The notes beneath the pieces are model-generated. The model was not told the origin of the DNA and did no database searches. It saw nothing but the letters and a program-made list of their open reading frames with translations. Both the position numbers and the translations under genes were made by a program. Source: JANXUR01 sp038229415 (lineage in GTDB: Bacteria > Acidobacteriota > Terriglobia > Terriglobales > Acidobacteriaceae). Taken from it: DNA of 64,000 nucleotides. Below are positions 38,223 through 46,148 of the stretch, piece after piece. Position 1 is the stretch's first letter. Each line of letters begins with the position of its first letter. The DNA is taken from positions 1 to 64,000 of the forward strand of contig JBBROM010000003.1 in NCBI GenBank assembly GCA_038229415.1. The letters run 5' to 3'.

Positions 38223-38251
38223 TTGACTACGCCCGCCACACGCGCAACAAT
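38223..38251 (+). promoter_or_regulatory. Possible promoter of the DUF6580-like gene
   Basis: TTGACT (38223-38228), 17 bp, AACAAT (38246-38251). The -10 is poor (4 of 6). Confidence 0.35.
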
Positions 38252-38351
38252 CGAGTGTTAGCCTTTCGGGTCACAAGAGTGCCTTGCGCCAATTTTCTTG
38301 CGGAAACCGCGCAAGTTGCGAAGCCGCCTTGTCCCGGAGCACGGAGAGTCT

Positions 38352-38873
38352 ATGCTCGCTTATCTGTTTGTTTTGTTGGCCGTCGCGTTTCGTCTGGTTC
38401 CCCATACCGAGTGGGCGTTCACCCCGGTTGCGGCCTCGCTGCTGTTCTTTGGCGCCCGTGGCCAGCGTCGCCAGTGGTTTGTGCCGCTTGCGCTATTCAT
38501 GGGCGTGGATCTCTATTTGACGCTCGTTCGCTACGCCTATCCGCTATCAGCGGATCACTTTGTGACGTGGGCGTGGTATGCCGGAGTGCTGTGGCTCGGC
38601 ACGCAGTTGGCGGAAAACGCTCGTCCGCTGCGGCTGGCTGGCGCGGCGCTGGCAGCCTCGATCTCATTCTTTGTTCTGAGCAACTTTGCGGTTTGGATGA
38701 GCTGGGATATGTATCCGAAAACTTTGGCTGGGCTGGGGATGTGCTACGACGCGGCGATTCCGTTCTTCCGCAATCAGCCGGTGGCCGACCTGTTGTTCAC
38801 ATTTGGGTTCTTCGGCGTAGCCGCCATGCTCGCTTCACACGCGAGTTACCGGGGGCTGCGGCAGAAGGTGTAG
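38352..38873 (+). CDS. DUF6580-like integral membrane protein
   Basis: 173 residues from ATG 38352 (CACGGAGAG upstream). About five membrane helices: MLAYLFVLLAVAFRLVPH, ASLLFFGARG, FVPLALFMGVDLYLTL, GAALAASISFFVLSNFAVWM and LLFTFGFFGVAAML. The patterns VPHxxxFTPVAASLLFFGA and SFFVLSNFAVW match an uncharacterised family (DUF6580), often compared to substrate-binding subunits of small-molecule importers; that is not proven. No transporter subunits are nearby. A strong hairpin follows. Confidence 0.72.
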   Translation: MLAYLFVLLAVAFRLVPHTEWAFTPVAASLLFFGARGQRRQWFVPLALFMGVDLYLTLVRYAYPLSADHFVTWAWYAGVLWLGTQLAENARPLRLAGAALAASISFFVLSNFAVWMSWDMYPKTLAGLGMCYDAAIPFFRNQPVADLLFTFGFFGVAAMLASHASYRGLRQKV

Positions 38874-38900
38874 TCCGCAGACGTATTGCAACCTGCACTA

Positions 38901-38930
38901 AGAGGCCCGCTCAAGCGGGCCTTTTACATT
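38901..38930 (+). terminator. Terminator after the DUF6580-like gene
   Basis: AGGCCCGC (38903-38910), loop TCAA, GCGGGCCT (38915-38921), then TTTTACATTT. Convergent use for the DedA-like gene is possible but the reverse T run is weak. Confidence 0.75.
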
Positions 38931-38947
38931 TGTCGAGTCTTTCGCAA

Positions 38948-39625
38948 TTATTCCTGTGGAGTTTCCGCTGCAACGGCTTCGGTCGGGGCAGCTTCAATCC
39001 GCGCCGCTCTTGCCTTGGTGCGCTTGCGCAGGATGACCCATAGCAGTCCGCCGAGCGGGATGCCGATCTCCAGCGTCACAGTAATCCATGCCACGTGCGT
39101 CACCAGGAACGTGCCAAACATCTTGATGGCATTGGGCCCGAAGCGCAGCACCAGAAAGCCGACCAGCAGGTAGCGTAAAAACCGGCCGAGCGCGATGGCC
39201 ACGGCATAGCGCAGCGGCTTCATCTCAAACACTGCGGCCGCCAGCGCCACCAGCTTAAAGGGAAAAGGCGGCGGCAGCATTGCCGGCAGCATCAGTGTCC
39301 AGAATTCATGCTCATCAAATTGCCGCTTAATCTTGTCGAAGCGCTCCTGCGACATTTTTTTGAGCAGCACCACCTCGCCGCCCTTGTATCCGATGGCGTA
39401 GATGACCATGCTGCCCAGCGCCGAGCCCAAGGCCGCCATGGCCGCATACAGCAGCAGGCGCGGCGGGTCGCTGAATACGTAGCCTGCGATGGCGGCGTCC
39501 ACGGGCAGGGCAATCGCCGCCGAATCTTCGGCTGCGATGAGGAAAACGCCCCATACGCCCAGAGGCTTCAGGATCGCCCACAATACGAGCGTCCAATGGC
39601 CCAGCTTGTCTTTGAGAGATTTCAC
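38948..39625 (-). CDS. DedA/VTT-domain membrane protein
   Basis: 225 residues. The VTT (SNARE-associated Golgi) domain covers about residues 30-190: GVFLIAAEDSAAIALPVDAAIAGY, LGSALGSMVIYAIGYKGGE, and the MLPPPFPFKLVALAAAVF re-entrant region followed by GRFLRYLLVGFL. Family members act in the inner membrane and several flip or scramble lipids (DedA proteins). The C-terminus is a charged Ala/Glu-rich tail. No partners nearby. It does not overlap the adjacent mog gene. Confidence 0.85.
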   Translation of the reverse strand: MKSLKDKLGHWTLVLWAILKPLGVWGVFLIAAEDSAAIALPVDAAIAGYVFSDPPRLLLYAAMAALGSALGSMVIYAIGYKGGEVVLLKKMSQERFDKIKRQFDEHEFWTLMLPAMLPPPFPFKLVALAAAVFEMKPLRYAVAIALGRFLRYLLVGFLVLRFGPNAIKMFGTFLVTHVAWITVTLEIGIPLGGLLWVILRKRTKARAARIEAAPTEAVAAETPQE

Positions 39626-39712
39626 GCGAAGGTTAAGAATACGTTAGTGGGCGCGGGCGATGCAGCCGCGGAGCGTGAATTTTTCGGCAAAAGCAGCAAC
39701 TTGCAGCTGCTC

Positions 39713-40198
39713 TCAGTCGTGGCGCGTTTCGCCTGCAATCAGGTTGATGCAGTGGGGTAGCAGATGTTGCACTGCGGTGAGTGACTCCACCGCGCCCTTC
39801 GGACTGCCCGGAAGGTTCAACACTAAAGAGGTGCCGATGACGCCGCAGACGCCGCGGGTCAGCACGGCGAACGGGGTCTCCTTCAGGCCTTCCGCGCGCA
39901 TCAGCTCTGGGATGCCCTCGACGAGCCGTGTGCAAATGCTACGTGTAGCTTCAGGTGTAACGTCGCGCGGCGCGATGCCGGTGCCGCCGGTGGTGACCAC
40001 CAGTCGCGCCATTCCCGCCAGTTGCAAGATTGCTGCTGCAATTTGCCCCAACTCATCCGGTACGATCTCCTGCGCCACCATGGTGAATCCAGCGGCGACG
40101 AGCGCCTGTGCTACGGCTGGGCCTGAGGCATCCGCCCGCTCGCCAGTGAACGAGGAATCGCTTACGGTGAGTACGGCTGCGGTGAGGGGCGGGGGCAC
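39713..40198 (-). CDS. Molybdopterin adenylyltransferase-type protein (MogA/MoaB)
   Basis: 161 residues from GTG 40198, which overlaps the stop of moaC by one base (TAGTG), so the genes are translationally coupled. The MogA/MoaB fold is seen in AAVLTVSDSSFTGERAD, LVVTTGGTGIAPRDVTPEAT (the nucleotide/MPT-binding loop) and SLVLNLPGSPKGAVESL. It adenylates molybdopterin before metal insertion by MoeA. I cannot tell MogA from MoaB by eye. Operon order in transcription is moeA, moaC, mog. Confidence 0.9.
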   Translation of the reverse strand: MPPPLTAAVLTVSDSSFTGERADASGPAVAQALVAAGFTMVAQEIVPDELGQIAAAILQLAGMARLVVTTGGTGIAPRDVTPEATRSICTRLVEGIPELMRAEGLKETPFAVLTRGVCGVIGTSLVLNLPGSPKGAVESLTAVQHLLPHCINLIAGETRHD

Positions 40199-40734
40199 TA
40201 TTTCTTCCCCGCGGTCGGCTTCTTCGTAATGCGCTTCGTCATACGTGCGGGCTTCGTACTTGGTACGGCACCTCGCCGATAATCGCCACTCTTGCCGCCG
40301 GTCTTTTCTTGCAGCATAATCTCGCGAATCGCAATGCCCTTGTCGAGCGCCTTGCACATGTCGTAGATGGTGAGCGCTGCCACGCTCGCGGCGACCAGCG
40401 CTTCCATTTCCACCCCGGTTTCGGCCTTCGTTTTGGCACGCGCGGTGATGGCAATGCCACCCGCCTGCTGCACCAGATCCACATCCACGAGCGTAAGCGG
40501 GAGCGGATGGCACAGCGGAATCAGGTCGCTGGTGCGCTTGGCGGCGAGCACTCCGGCTAGCCGCGCCACCTCCAGCGCGTCGCCCTTGGGATTTTTCGGC
40601 AGTGCCCGCAGCACTTCTGGTGACAGTGCAACGAATGCACTCGCTGTGGCCGTGCGCTCTGTCGCGGGCTTGGCCGACACATCCACCATGCGGGCGCGTC
40701 CACTGGCATCGTAATGAGAGAGCTTCTTGGGCAA
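40198..40734 (-). CDS. moaC: Cyclic pyranopterin monophosphate synthase MoaC
   Basis: 178 residues, from TTG 40734. LSHYDASGRARMVDVSAKPAT at the N-terminus, SDLIPLCHPLPLT and AETGVEMEALVAASVAALTIYDMCKA are the conserved MoaC blocks; the catalytic Lys region lies near KTKAETGVEM. It makes cyclic pyranopterin monophosphate from the MoaA product. The C-terminus has a Lys/Arg-rich tail (KRITKKPTAGKK) not needed for activity. moaA, moaD and moaE are not in the window. Confidence 0.95.
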   Translation of the reverse strand: MPKKLSHYDASGRARMVDVSAKPATERTATASAFVALSPEVLRALPKNPKGDALEVARLAGVLAAKRTSDLIPLCHPLPLTLVDVDLVQQAGGIAITARAKTKAETGVEMEALVAASVAALTIYDMCKALDKGIAIREIMLQEKTGGKSGDYRRGAVPSTKPARMTKRITKKPTAGKK

Positions 40735-40771
40735 GATCGTTTCTTCCGGTGCTGAGATGACTTCGACTATT

Positions 40772-42061
40772 TTAACGAATCAGCACACCCACCCACTCCC
40801 CCGCCGGAATCACTTCGCGATCTGGCGAAATCACCAGATAGCAGTTGGCGCGCGCGGTGGATGCTATGTCACCGGAGCCTTGCCAGCGCACGATTTCGAC
40901 TCGTGCGTCATCGGCAAAGCCAGACAGCATCGCAGGCAGAAATCGCGTGAGTCCAGTCTTGATGCGCACGTCGGCTTTCAGTTGTGCTCGCAGAAATACC
41001 AGCGGCGTTGGTGCCGCCGCGCGCAGCGCGTCGAGAATCGGCGTGACGAATAGCGCAAACGTCACCATGGTGGAAACAGGATTTCCGGGCAACCCAAAGA
41101 AGTACGTGCGCGCGGATTGTGTGCTGCCCTCGGCCTCGCCAGTCGCACTTACTGGTTTTGGCGCGCGACCGAACACGACTGGCTTTCCAGGCTGAATCTT
41201 CGCCCCAGTGAAGAAGAATTCCGCGCCCAACTCGAGCAGACAGGGCTCGACGAGGTCGTACTGCCCCATGGAGACGCCGCCGCTTACCAGCAGCAGGTCG
41301 GCTCGCAATCCTTCTTCGAGCAACTCGCGCAGTCGTGCTGGCTCATCCGGAGCAATCGGCAGAATGATTGCCTCGCCGCCCGCAGCCGTCACTTGCGACG
41401 CCAGCGAGTAGCTGTTGGAGTTCCGCACCTGATGCGCTTCTGGTGAGGAACCGAGCCCAACGATCTCATCCCCGGTGGAAAGAATCGCCACGCGCGGCTT
41501 GCGGAATACCGAAACGCGGTCCGCGCCCACCGCAGCTGCCACTGAGATTGCTGCTTGATCCATGCGGGTTCCAATGGGTAACAGCAGATTCCCCGCGAGG
41601 CTCTCGCTGCCAGTCGGAACGATGTTCTCCCCGCTCGCCACACTGCGCTCAAAGATGACGCCAGCGCCTTCGCGCCGCGTGTATTCGACCATCACGATAC
41701 TATCCGCTCCATTCGGAGCCGGTGCCCCGGTCATGATCGCGGCGCATTCGCCCTGATGCAATTCTGGCAATGCTTCCAAGGCGTCACCCGCGCGAATCTC
41801 GCCCACCAAACGCAAAGTTGCTGGAAGCATCGCTACGTCTGCGGCTCGAACTGCGTATCCATCACGCGCCGCGCGTGGAAAGGGAGGGAAGTCGCGATCA
41901 GCATAAATCGGCTGAGCCAGCGCGCGCCCCAGAGAATCGAGCAGGGCCACTGCCTCTCTCGTGGTCGCGGTGACCGCAGCGGCGTGAGCCTCCACAACCC
42001 GGCGCGCCTCCTCGAACGAGAGCAGCGCGTTTGCAGCCGCGGTTGGCATAGTAGATTGCAT
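40772..42061 (-). CDS. moeA: Molybdopterin molybdenumtransferase MoeA
   Basis: 429 residues, typical size. It reads ADRDFPPFPRAARDGYAVRAAD, AAIMTGAPAPNGADSIVMVEYTRREG and later ILSTGDEIVG and SGGVSMGQYDLV, all MoeA signatures, with GLPGNPVSTMVTFALFV near the end. It inserts molybdenum into adenylated molybdopterin and partners the mog product. It is first in transcription order, 37 bp before moaC. Between PGKPVVFGRAPKP and the GLPGNP motif it has a short insertion (VSATGEAEGST). Confidence 0.95.
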   Translation of the reverse strand: MQSTMPTAAANALLSFEEARRVVEAHAAAVTATTREAVALLDSLGRALAQPIYADRDFPPFPRAARDGYAVRAADVAMLPATLRLVGEIRAGDALEALPELHQGECAAIMTGAPAPNGADSIVMVEYTRREGAGVIFERSVASGENIVPTGSESLAGNLLLPIGTRMDQAAISVAAAVGADRVSVFRKPRVAILSTGDEIVGLGSSPEAHQVRNSNSYSLASQVTAAGGEAIILPIAPDEPARLRELLEEGLRADLLLVSGGVSMGQYDLVEPCLLELGAEFFFTGAKIQPGKPVVFGRAPKPVSATGEAEGSTQSARTYFFGLPGNPVSTMVTFALFVTPILDALRAAAPTPLVFLRAQLKADVRIKTGLTRFLPAMLSGFADDARVEIVRWQGSGDIASTARANCYLVISPDREVIPAGEWVGVLIR

Positions 42062-42084
42062 CCTGCAAAATCATAGCGCCAAAG

Positions 42085-42120
42085 CAAAATAAAAGGGGCC
42101 GCACAACAGTGCGGCCCCTT
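42085..42120 (-). terminator. Strong terminator downstream of the TPR gene (42145)
   Basis: On the minus strand AAGGGGCCGCAC-TGTT-GTGCGGCCCCTT (42120-42093) is followed by TTATTTTGC. It closes the secreted TPR protein gene just upstream of moeA on the same strand. Confidence 0.85.
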
Positions 42121-42144
42121 GGTATCGCGCAGATATCAGCCAAT

Positions 42145-43239
42145 TTACTTCTTCACAGCCTTCTTCTTGCTGAAGCTGGTGTCAATCGTTTCTCCAAAGC
42201 TAGCAATCATCTGCTTTGCGGTTTCAGCATTGGGGCCGGTCGGGGCCAGTTCCAGGTACTTCTGGAAGGCCTCCACCGTGCCTTCCGCTGCAACTGGATG
42301 TCCAGCCTTGTCAATCGTGGCCTTGCCCAATAATCCAACACCCAGCTGATAGTAGGCCTCCGCCTTCGTCGGGTCGGCGGCAATGCACTTTTTGAAGGCA
42401 TCAATCGCTTCATCAATCTTGCCGGAGTTGGTGAGCACCGCGCCCATGTTGAAGTAGTAGGAGCCAGCATTCGTCGGGTCCAGCGTAGCTGCCTGGGTGT
42501 ATGCCTTAATGCCCTCTGCGGTTTGACCCGAACGCGAATAAACTTCGGCGAGATTGTTGTAGTAGGCCGCCACCGGCTTAATCGCAATGGCCTTGGTGTA
42601 AGCGTCCACAGCTTTGGCATAGATCTCATTCGCACCGGCATGGTCAGTTTTTTCCGTGGCCCGGCCCTTGCCACGATAACCCTCTGCCAGCTCGTACCAA
42701 AGAATATCCTTGCTGCCGTCGAGCTGGGTGGCGTCGCCCATTTGCTGGATCGCAGTGTCAAAGTCGCCAGCCTTGCGCGCATCGCGAGCTGCGTTGAGTT
42801 TCGTGTTCAGCGTTTTGATGTTGGCGTTTTCCTTCTGCGCTTTTTCGCGAGCGGCCTTCTGTTCTTCGGTCATCTGAGCCTGACCCGTGACCTGTGCAGC
42901 GGCCAGTTCCTTCTTCAGGTCAAAGTCCACCGTCAGCTCTTCGGTGGCCACCGGGACGCCGTTGAAGTTGAACTGCGCTACGCCCGCCTGCAATAGGGTC
43001 ACCTTGTACTTGCCGGGCGTGATGCCCAGCGAAAAATATTCACCTTTGGCGTTCGTCTTAATCTCATACTTGTGGCCGGAGTCGTTGCTGAGCCACTCCA
43101 CCACGCCATCCGAGATCGGCTTGCCGTCTCTGTCTTTGCAGGTGCCCTTTACCGTGCCCGTGGCCTGGGCCAGCGCGGCCGGAACTGCCAGCGCGGCGAC
43201 CAGGGCAAAAAGCACCATCATCTTCATTGTTTTCTTCAT
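42145..43239 (-). CDS. Secreted carboxypeptidase-regulatory plus TPR protein
   Basis: 364 residues. A signal peptide (MKKTMKMMVLFALVAALAVPAALA) is followed by a beta-sandwich (GTVKGTCKDRDGKPISDGVVEW, about 28-110), a charged coiled linker (EEQKAAREKAQKENANI) and TPRs (YAKAVDAYTKAIAIKP, GIKAYTQAATLDPTN, AIDAFKKCIAADPTK). It has the same parts as the two tandem proteins at 19785-23817 but lacks their C-terminal domain. Extracytoplasmic; function unknown. Between it and queC lie 98 bp. The ATG at 43239 is preceded by GGGAGGCTAAC. Confidence 0.85.
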   Translation of the reverse strand: MKKTMKMMVLFALVAALAVPAALAQATGTVKGTCKDRDGKPISDGVVEWLSNDSGHKYEIKTNAKGEYFSLGITPGKYKVTLLQAGVAQFNFNGVPVATEELTVDFDLKKELAAAQVTGQAQMTEEQKAAREKAQKENANIKTLNTKLNAARDARKAGDFDTAIQQMGDATQLDGSKDILWYELAEGYRGKGRATEKTDHAGANEIYAKAVDAYTKAIAIKPVAAYYNNLAEVYSRSGQTAEGIKAYTQAATLDPTNAGSYYFNMGAVLTNSGKIDEAIDAFKKCIAADPTKAEAYYQLGVGLLGKATIDKAGHPVAAEGTVEAFQKYLELAPTGPNAETAKQMIASFGETIDTSFSKKKAVKK

Positions 43240-43337
43240 GTTAGCCTCCCGGCTCCCTACTCATCTCAAAGATCGTAAATCTAAAATTTCTGTTACGCAC
43301 TGACTGCAAATTTCTTTCGCCACTCGGCACAATTCTT

Positions 43338-44072
43338 TTATGGACGATCACTAACTCCGGCAGCCGTCGCATACGGAATCGGATCCACTGCTCCGGCCTC
43401 GGCAAACGCGCGCAACCGCAGCACACAGCTGTCACAAACCCCACACGCTCGATCCCCGTGACTGTAGCATGACCAAGTTAAATCCAGCGGGGCACCCAGT
43501 TCAAGGCCAAGGCGCACAATTTGCGATTTTCGCATGGCGATCAGTGGCGTCACCACCTGGATTGTGCCTTCCTTCGTACCAGCCTGAATCACCCGGTTGA
43601 ACGCCTCATAATACGTTGGACGGCAGTCCGGATACCCGGAACTATCCTGCTCCACCGCTCCAATATAGATGAGGCTGGCGCCCAATACCTCGGCCCAACT
43701 CACCGCTATGGCCAAAAAATGCGCGTTGCGGAAGGGCACATACGTCACCGGAACCTCTTCGCCAATGTGCTGACTCTCGGGCACGGCAATGCTCTCATCC
43801 GTCAACGCTGAGCCGCCAATCGCCCGCAAAGCTTCGTTGCGGACGATTAGCCGCTGGCGAATGCCCAGCTGGTCGCAGATTGTTACGAACGATTGCCGCT
43901 CCCGTGCCTCCGTCCTCTGGCCGTAGCTCACGTGGAGCGCTGCAACCTCCGAGTGAGATTCAAGCGCTTCGGCCAGTGCCAAAGCCGCGCACACGCAGGA
44001 GTCCATGCCTCCGCTCAACAGCACCACGGATTGTACTTGTCCCTGCCCGGATTCGGATGCCACTTTACTCAC
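43338..44072 (-). CDS. queC: 7-cyano-7-deazaguanine synthase QueC
   Basis: About 244 residues from GTG 44072; GTG 44063 and an ATG at 44141 are also possible, but QueC normally starts 10-15 residues before the P-loop. The ATP pyrophosphatase loop VVLLSGGMDS, the VPFRNAHFLAIA segment and a C-terminal four-Cys zinc site (CYSHGDRACGVCDSC) are present. It converts 7-carboxy-7-deazaguanine and ammonia to preQ0. queE is next upstream on the strand (gap 88 bp) and queD beyond it; the three are in one orientation. Confidence 0.94.
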   Translation of the reverse strand: MSKVASESGQGQVQSVVLLSGGMDSCVCAALALAEALESHSEVAALHVSYGQRTEARERQSFVTICDQLGIRQRLIVRNEALRAIGGSALTDESIAVPESQHIGEEVPVTYVPFRNAHFLAIAVSWAEVLGASLIYIGAVEQDSSGYPDCRPTYYEAFNRVIQAGTKEGTIQVVTPLIAMRKSQIVRLGLELGAPLDLTWSCYSHGDRACGVCDSCVLRLRAFAEAGAVDPIPYATAAGVSDRP

Positions 44073-44160
44073 TTTCGTCCGCCCGCCGTATTGCCCACAT
44101 CTCATCCGATGCTGTCCGTGCATCAAGCGATGTATGGGCAAATGGTTGCCCCGAAAACCC

Positions 44161-44856
44161 CTACACGCCCTTTTTTGCCGGATCCCAGATGTATTTGTGC
44201 AGTTGCAGCCCCAGACGCACCGGCAATTCGTCGGCTAGAATCCAGTTGGCCAAGTCCATCGGATCCACCATGCAGTTCGCGGAGGAACGCGTCACAGCTG
44301 CGTCCTTGCGAAATGCAGGGGAGAACAGAATCTCCGCTACCTTGGCGGCAAGCTCATGCTCACGGGTAAAGTCGCGGGCAAACTCGTAGTCTGTGCGGCT
44401 GGCGATGACGAACTTTACTTCATCCCACGGTGCCAGTACGGCGAGATTCGGCAGGTGGAACTTGCCACCTTCGCCTGAGTCTGGACACTTCACATCCACG
44501 ATCTTGTTCACGTCACGCGGCACGTTCGTCAGTGGACGTTCACCGCTGGTTTCCAGCAGGACGGTACATCCGGCGTCGAGCAACCGCTGCATCAGCGGTA
44601 CGACTTCCTTTTCTTGCAACAGCGGCTCGCCTCCGGTGATCTCTACGAGCTTGATTTGGGGCGATTTAGGCGGATACAGCGCCATCGCGGCGTCGAACAC
44701 TTCGTCGGGCGTCATTCGCGTACCGCCGGTGAAGGTGTACTCCGAATCGCACCATTTGCAGCGCAGATTACATCCGGTGAGGCGCACAAACACGCACGGC
44801 AGCCCTGCCCATGAGGACTCGCCTTGCAGCGACTTGTAGATTTCGGTAATCAGCAT
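44161..44856 (-). CDS. queE: 7-carboxy-7-deazaguanine synthase QueE
   Basis: 231 residues. A radical-SAM enzyme: the cluster motif is CNLRCKWC (Cys 29, 33, 36), preceded by SLQGESSWAGLPCVFVRLTG, the QueE hallmark. GGEPLLQ is the SAM-binding strand. It rearranges 6-carboxytetrahydropterin, made by QueD, into the 7-deazaguanine ring. It is 24 bp downstream of queD, so the two are almost certainly co-transcribed. Confidence 0.95.
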   Translation of the reverse strand: MLITEIYKSLQGESSWAGLPCVFVRLTGCNLRCKWCDSEYTFTGGTRMTPDEVFDAAMALYPPKSPQIKLVEITGGEPLLQEKEVVPLMQRLLDAGCTVLLETSGERPLTNVPRDVNKIVDVKCPDSGEGGKFHLPNLAVLAPWDEVKFVIASRTDYEFARDFTREHELAAKVAEILFSPAFRKDAAVTRSSANCMVDPMDLANWILADELPVRLGLQLHKYIWDPAKKGV

Positions 44857-44880
44857 AGAAGGGTGTGGCGAAGAGAGCCG

Positions 44881-45258
44881 CTACTCCCAGTAGGAAGCGG
44901 CGGTGGTATCAGTCTCATACATGACGACGCGGCTGATGCGCACGCGGCCAGCGGTCATATCCTTTAGCCGAGCGTTCGTTTCCTGATAGAAATACCGCGC
45001 TAGATTCTCCGCCGAGGGATTGATCTCGGTGAAAGGAGGCACCTCGTTGATCATCTGGTGGTCGAGCCGGTCAATCACGTGCTTCATCACCAGCTTCAGG
45101 TCCTTGAAGTCGAGCAGCAGCCCGGCGTGGTCGAGCTCGGCCGCCTGCAGCGTCACCTGCACCTTGTAGTTGTGCCCGTGCGGATTCTCGCACTTGCCCT
45201 TGTAGTTGCGCAGGTAGTGACCCGCCGCGAATGTGTCTTCCACTGTGACTTCAAACAT
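44881..45258 (-). CDS. queD: 6-carboxytetrahydropterin synthase QueD
   Basis: 125 residues from ATG 45258 (AGGATCACATCT upstream); longer in-frame starts have no family similarity. Zinc ligands H14, H27 and H29 and the catalytic C23 lie in GHYLRNYKGKCENPHGHNY; the later Asp/His pair is in LDHQMIN. It makes 6-carboxytetrahydropterin from dihydroneopterin triphosphate. First gene of queD-queE-queC. GTP cyclohydrolase I and QueF are not in the window. Confidence 0.95.
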   Translation of the reverse strand: MFEVTVEDTFAAGHYLRNYKGKCENPHGHNYKVQVTLQAAELDHAGLLLDFKDLKLVMKHVIDRLDHQMINEVPPFTEINPSAENLARYFYQETNARLKDMTAGRVRISRVVMYETDTTAASYWE

Positions 45259-45416
45259 AGATGTGATCCTGCGCGGCGAGGCCAGTCCGGGCCTTGCGCC
45301 AAACTTCATTGTAAATGCCCAAATGAATCCGCAGGATCGAACCGCTCCGCCCAATGTCTCTCAACGGGTGGAATTTGTTCTGGCCTGTCGGCTCTACTTG
45401 CGCTACAATCCCGCGC

Positions 45417-46148
45417 ATGGTTCGCCTTCGCTTCGCACTCGTGCTATTGCTCCTGACGGTCATGTTGGGCTGTTCGAGACCATCGGAATCGAAGGGCAAC
45501 CGCTCCCCGGTTGGCGAGACAGCTGGCAGTGCAACCCAGCCCAGCACGAGTCCGCCCGGTCATTCCATTGCGCGACGCCATAAACGCGAACATGGGGCAG
45601 CTCTGGCAGAAAAGCCTGATCCGCTGCAGACCGAACTGAAGAAGCTTGAAGCGGGCAAAATTGGCTATTTCGTGCCGGATACCATGAAGGCGTGGCAGTA
45701 CACCCGTGTGCGCGCCAGCGTTGGCAAGGGCCAGGTGTCAGACGCCACGATCCAACAGCAGACCGGCGGCGGCACGATCGAGCCGGTGCAGGTTAGCCCT
45801 AAAATGAAGGTGACGTTGGAAGGCCCAGACTTCGAGATCAAGCCACTCAGTCCCGACGAGCAGCTGGTGGACGACTCCACTCCAACCACTTGGGAATGGG
45901 ACGTGCGCTCGAATACAGCTGGCAAGCACCCACTGCGTCTGGCCGCTGTGGTCGTCCTCGGCGACTCTGAAAAAGAGTTCCGTGTTTTGGAGCGTGACAT
46001 CATCGTGCAAGTCAGCACCACGGACGCGATCACCCATTTTCTCTCCACAAACTGGCAGTGGCTTGCGGGCTTTCTGGTTAGCTCCGGCGTGTTGGGCGCA
46101 ATTATCAAGCGATTTACCGGAAAGAAAGACAAGCCGAGTTCTAGCTAG
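45417..46148 (+). CDS. Lipoprotein with C-terminal transmembrane anchor, unknown function
   Basis: 243 residues from ATG 45417. A lipoprotein signal (LRFALVLLLLTVMLGC) ends at Cys19 after VMLG. A Ser/Pro/Arg-rich stretch follows, then a soluble domain of about 110 residues with two beta-rich segments (PVQVSPKMKVTLEGPDFEIKPL, EFRVLERDIIVQVSTTD). The C-terminus has a second hydrophobic helix (WLAGFLVSSGVLGAIIKRF) and a Lys-rich tail. A lipid anchor plus a C-terminal helix is odd; the lipid may be superfluous. I do not recognise the family. It overlaps the convergent dinG by 8 bp. Confidence 0.72.
   Translation: MVRLRFALVLLLLTVMLGCSRPSESKGNRSPVGETAGSATQPSTSPPGHSIARRHKREHGAALAEKPDPLQTELKKLEAGKIGYFVPDTMKAWQYTRVRASVGKGQVSDATIQQQTGGGTIEPVQVSPKMKVTLEGPDFEIKPLSPDEQLVDDSTPTTWEWDVRSNTAGKHPLRLAAVVVLGDSEKEFRVLERDIIVQVSTTDAITHFLSTNWQWLAGFLVSSGVLGAIIKRFTGKKDKPSSS

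Noticed and set aside
38214..38351. Riboswitch upstream of the DUF6580-like gene
   Set aside because: The leader is only about 100 nt and I could not fit it to a cobalamin, thiamine or other known pattern.
39308..40229. Plus-strand frames over the mog and DedA-like genes (39308-39760, 39660-40229)
   Set aside because: Antisense to recognised genes with coupled starts and conserved motifs.
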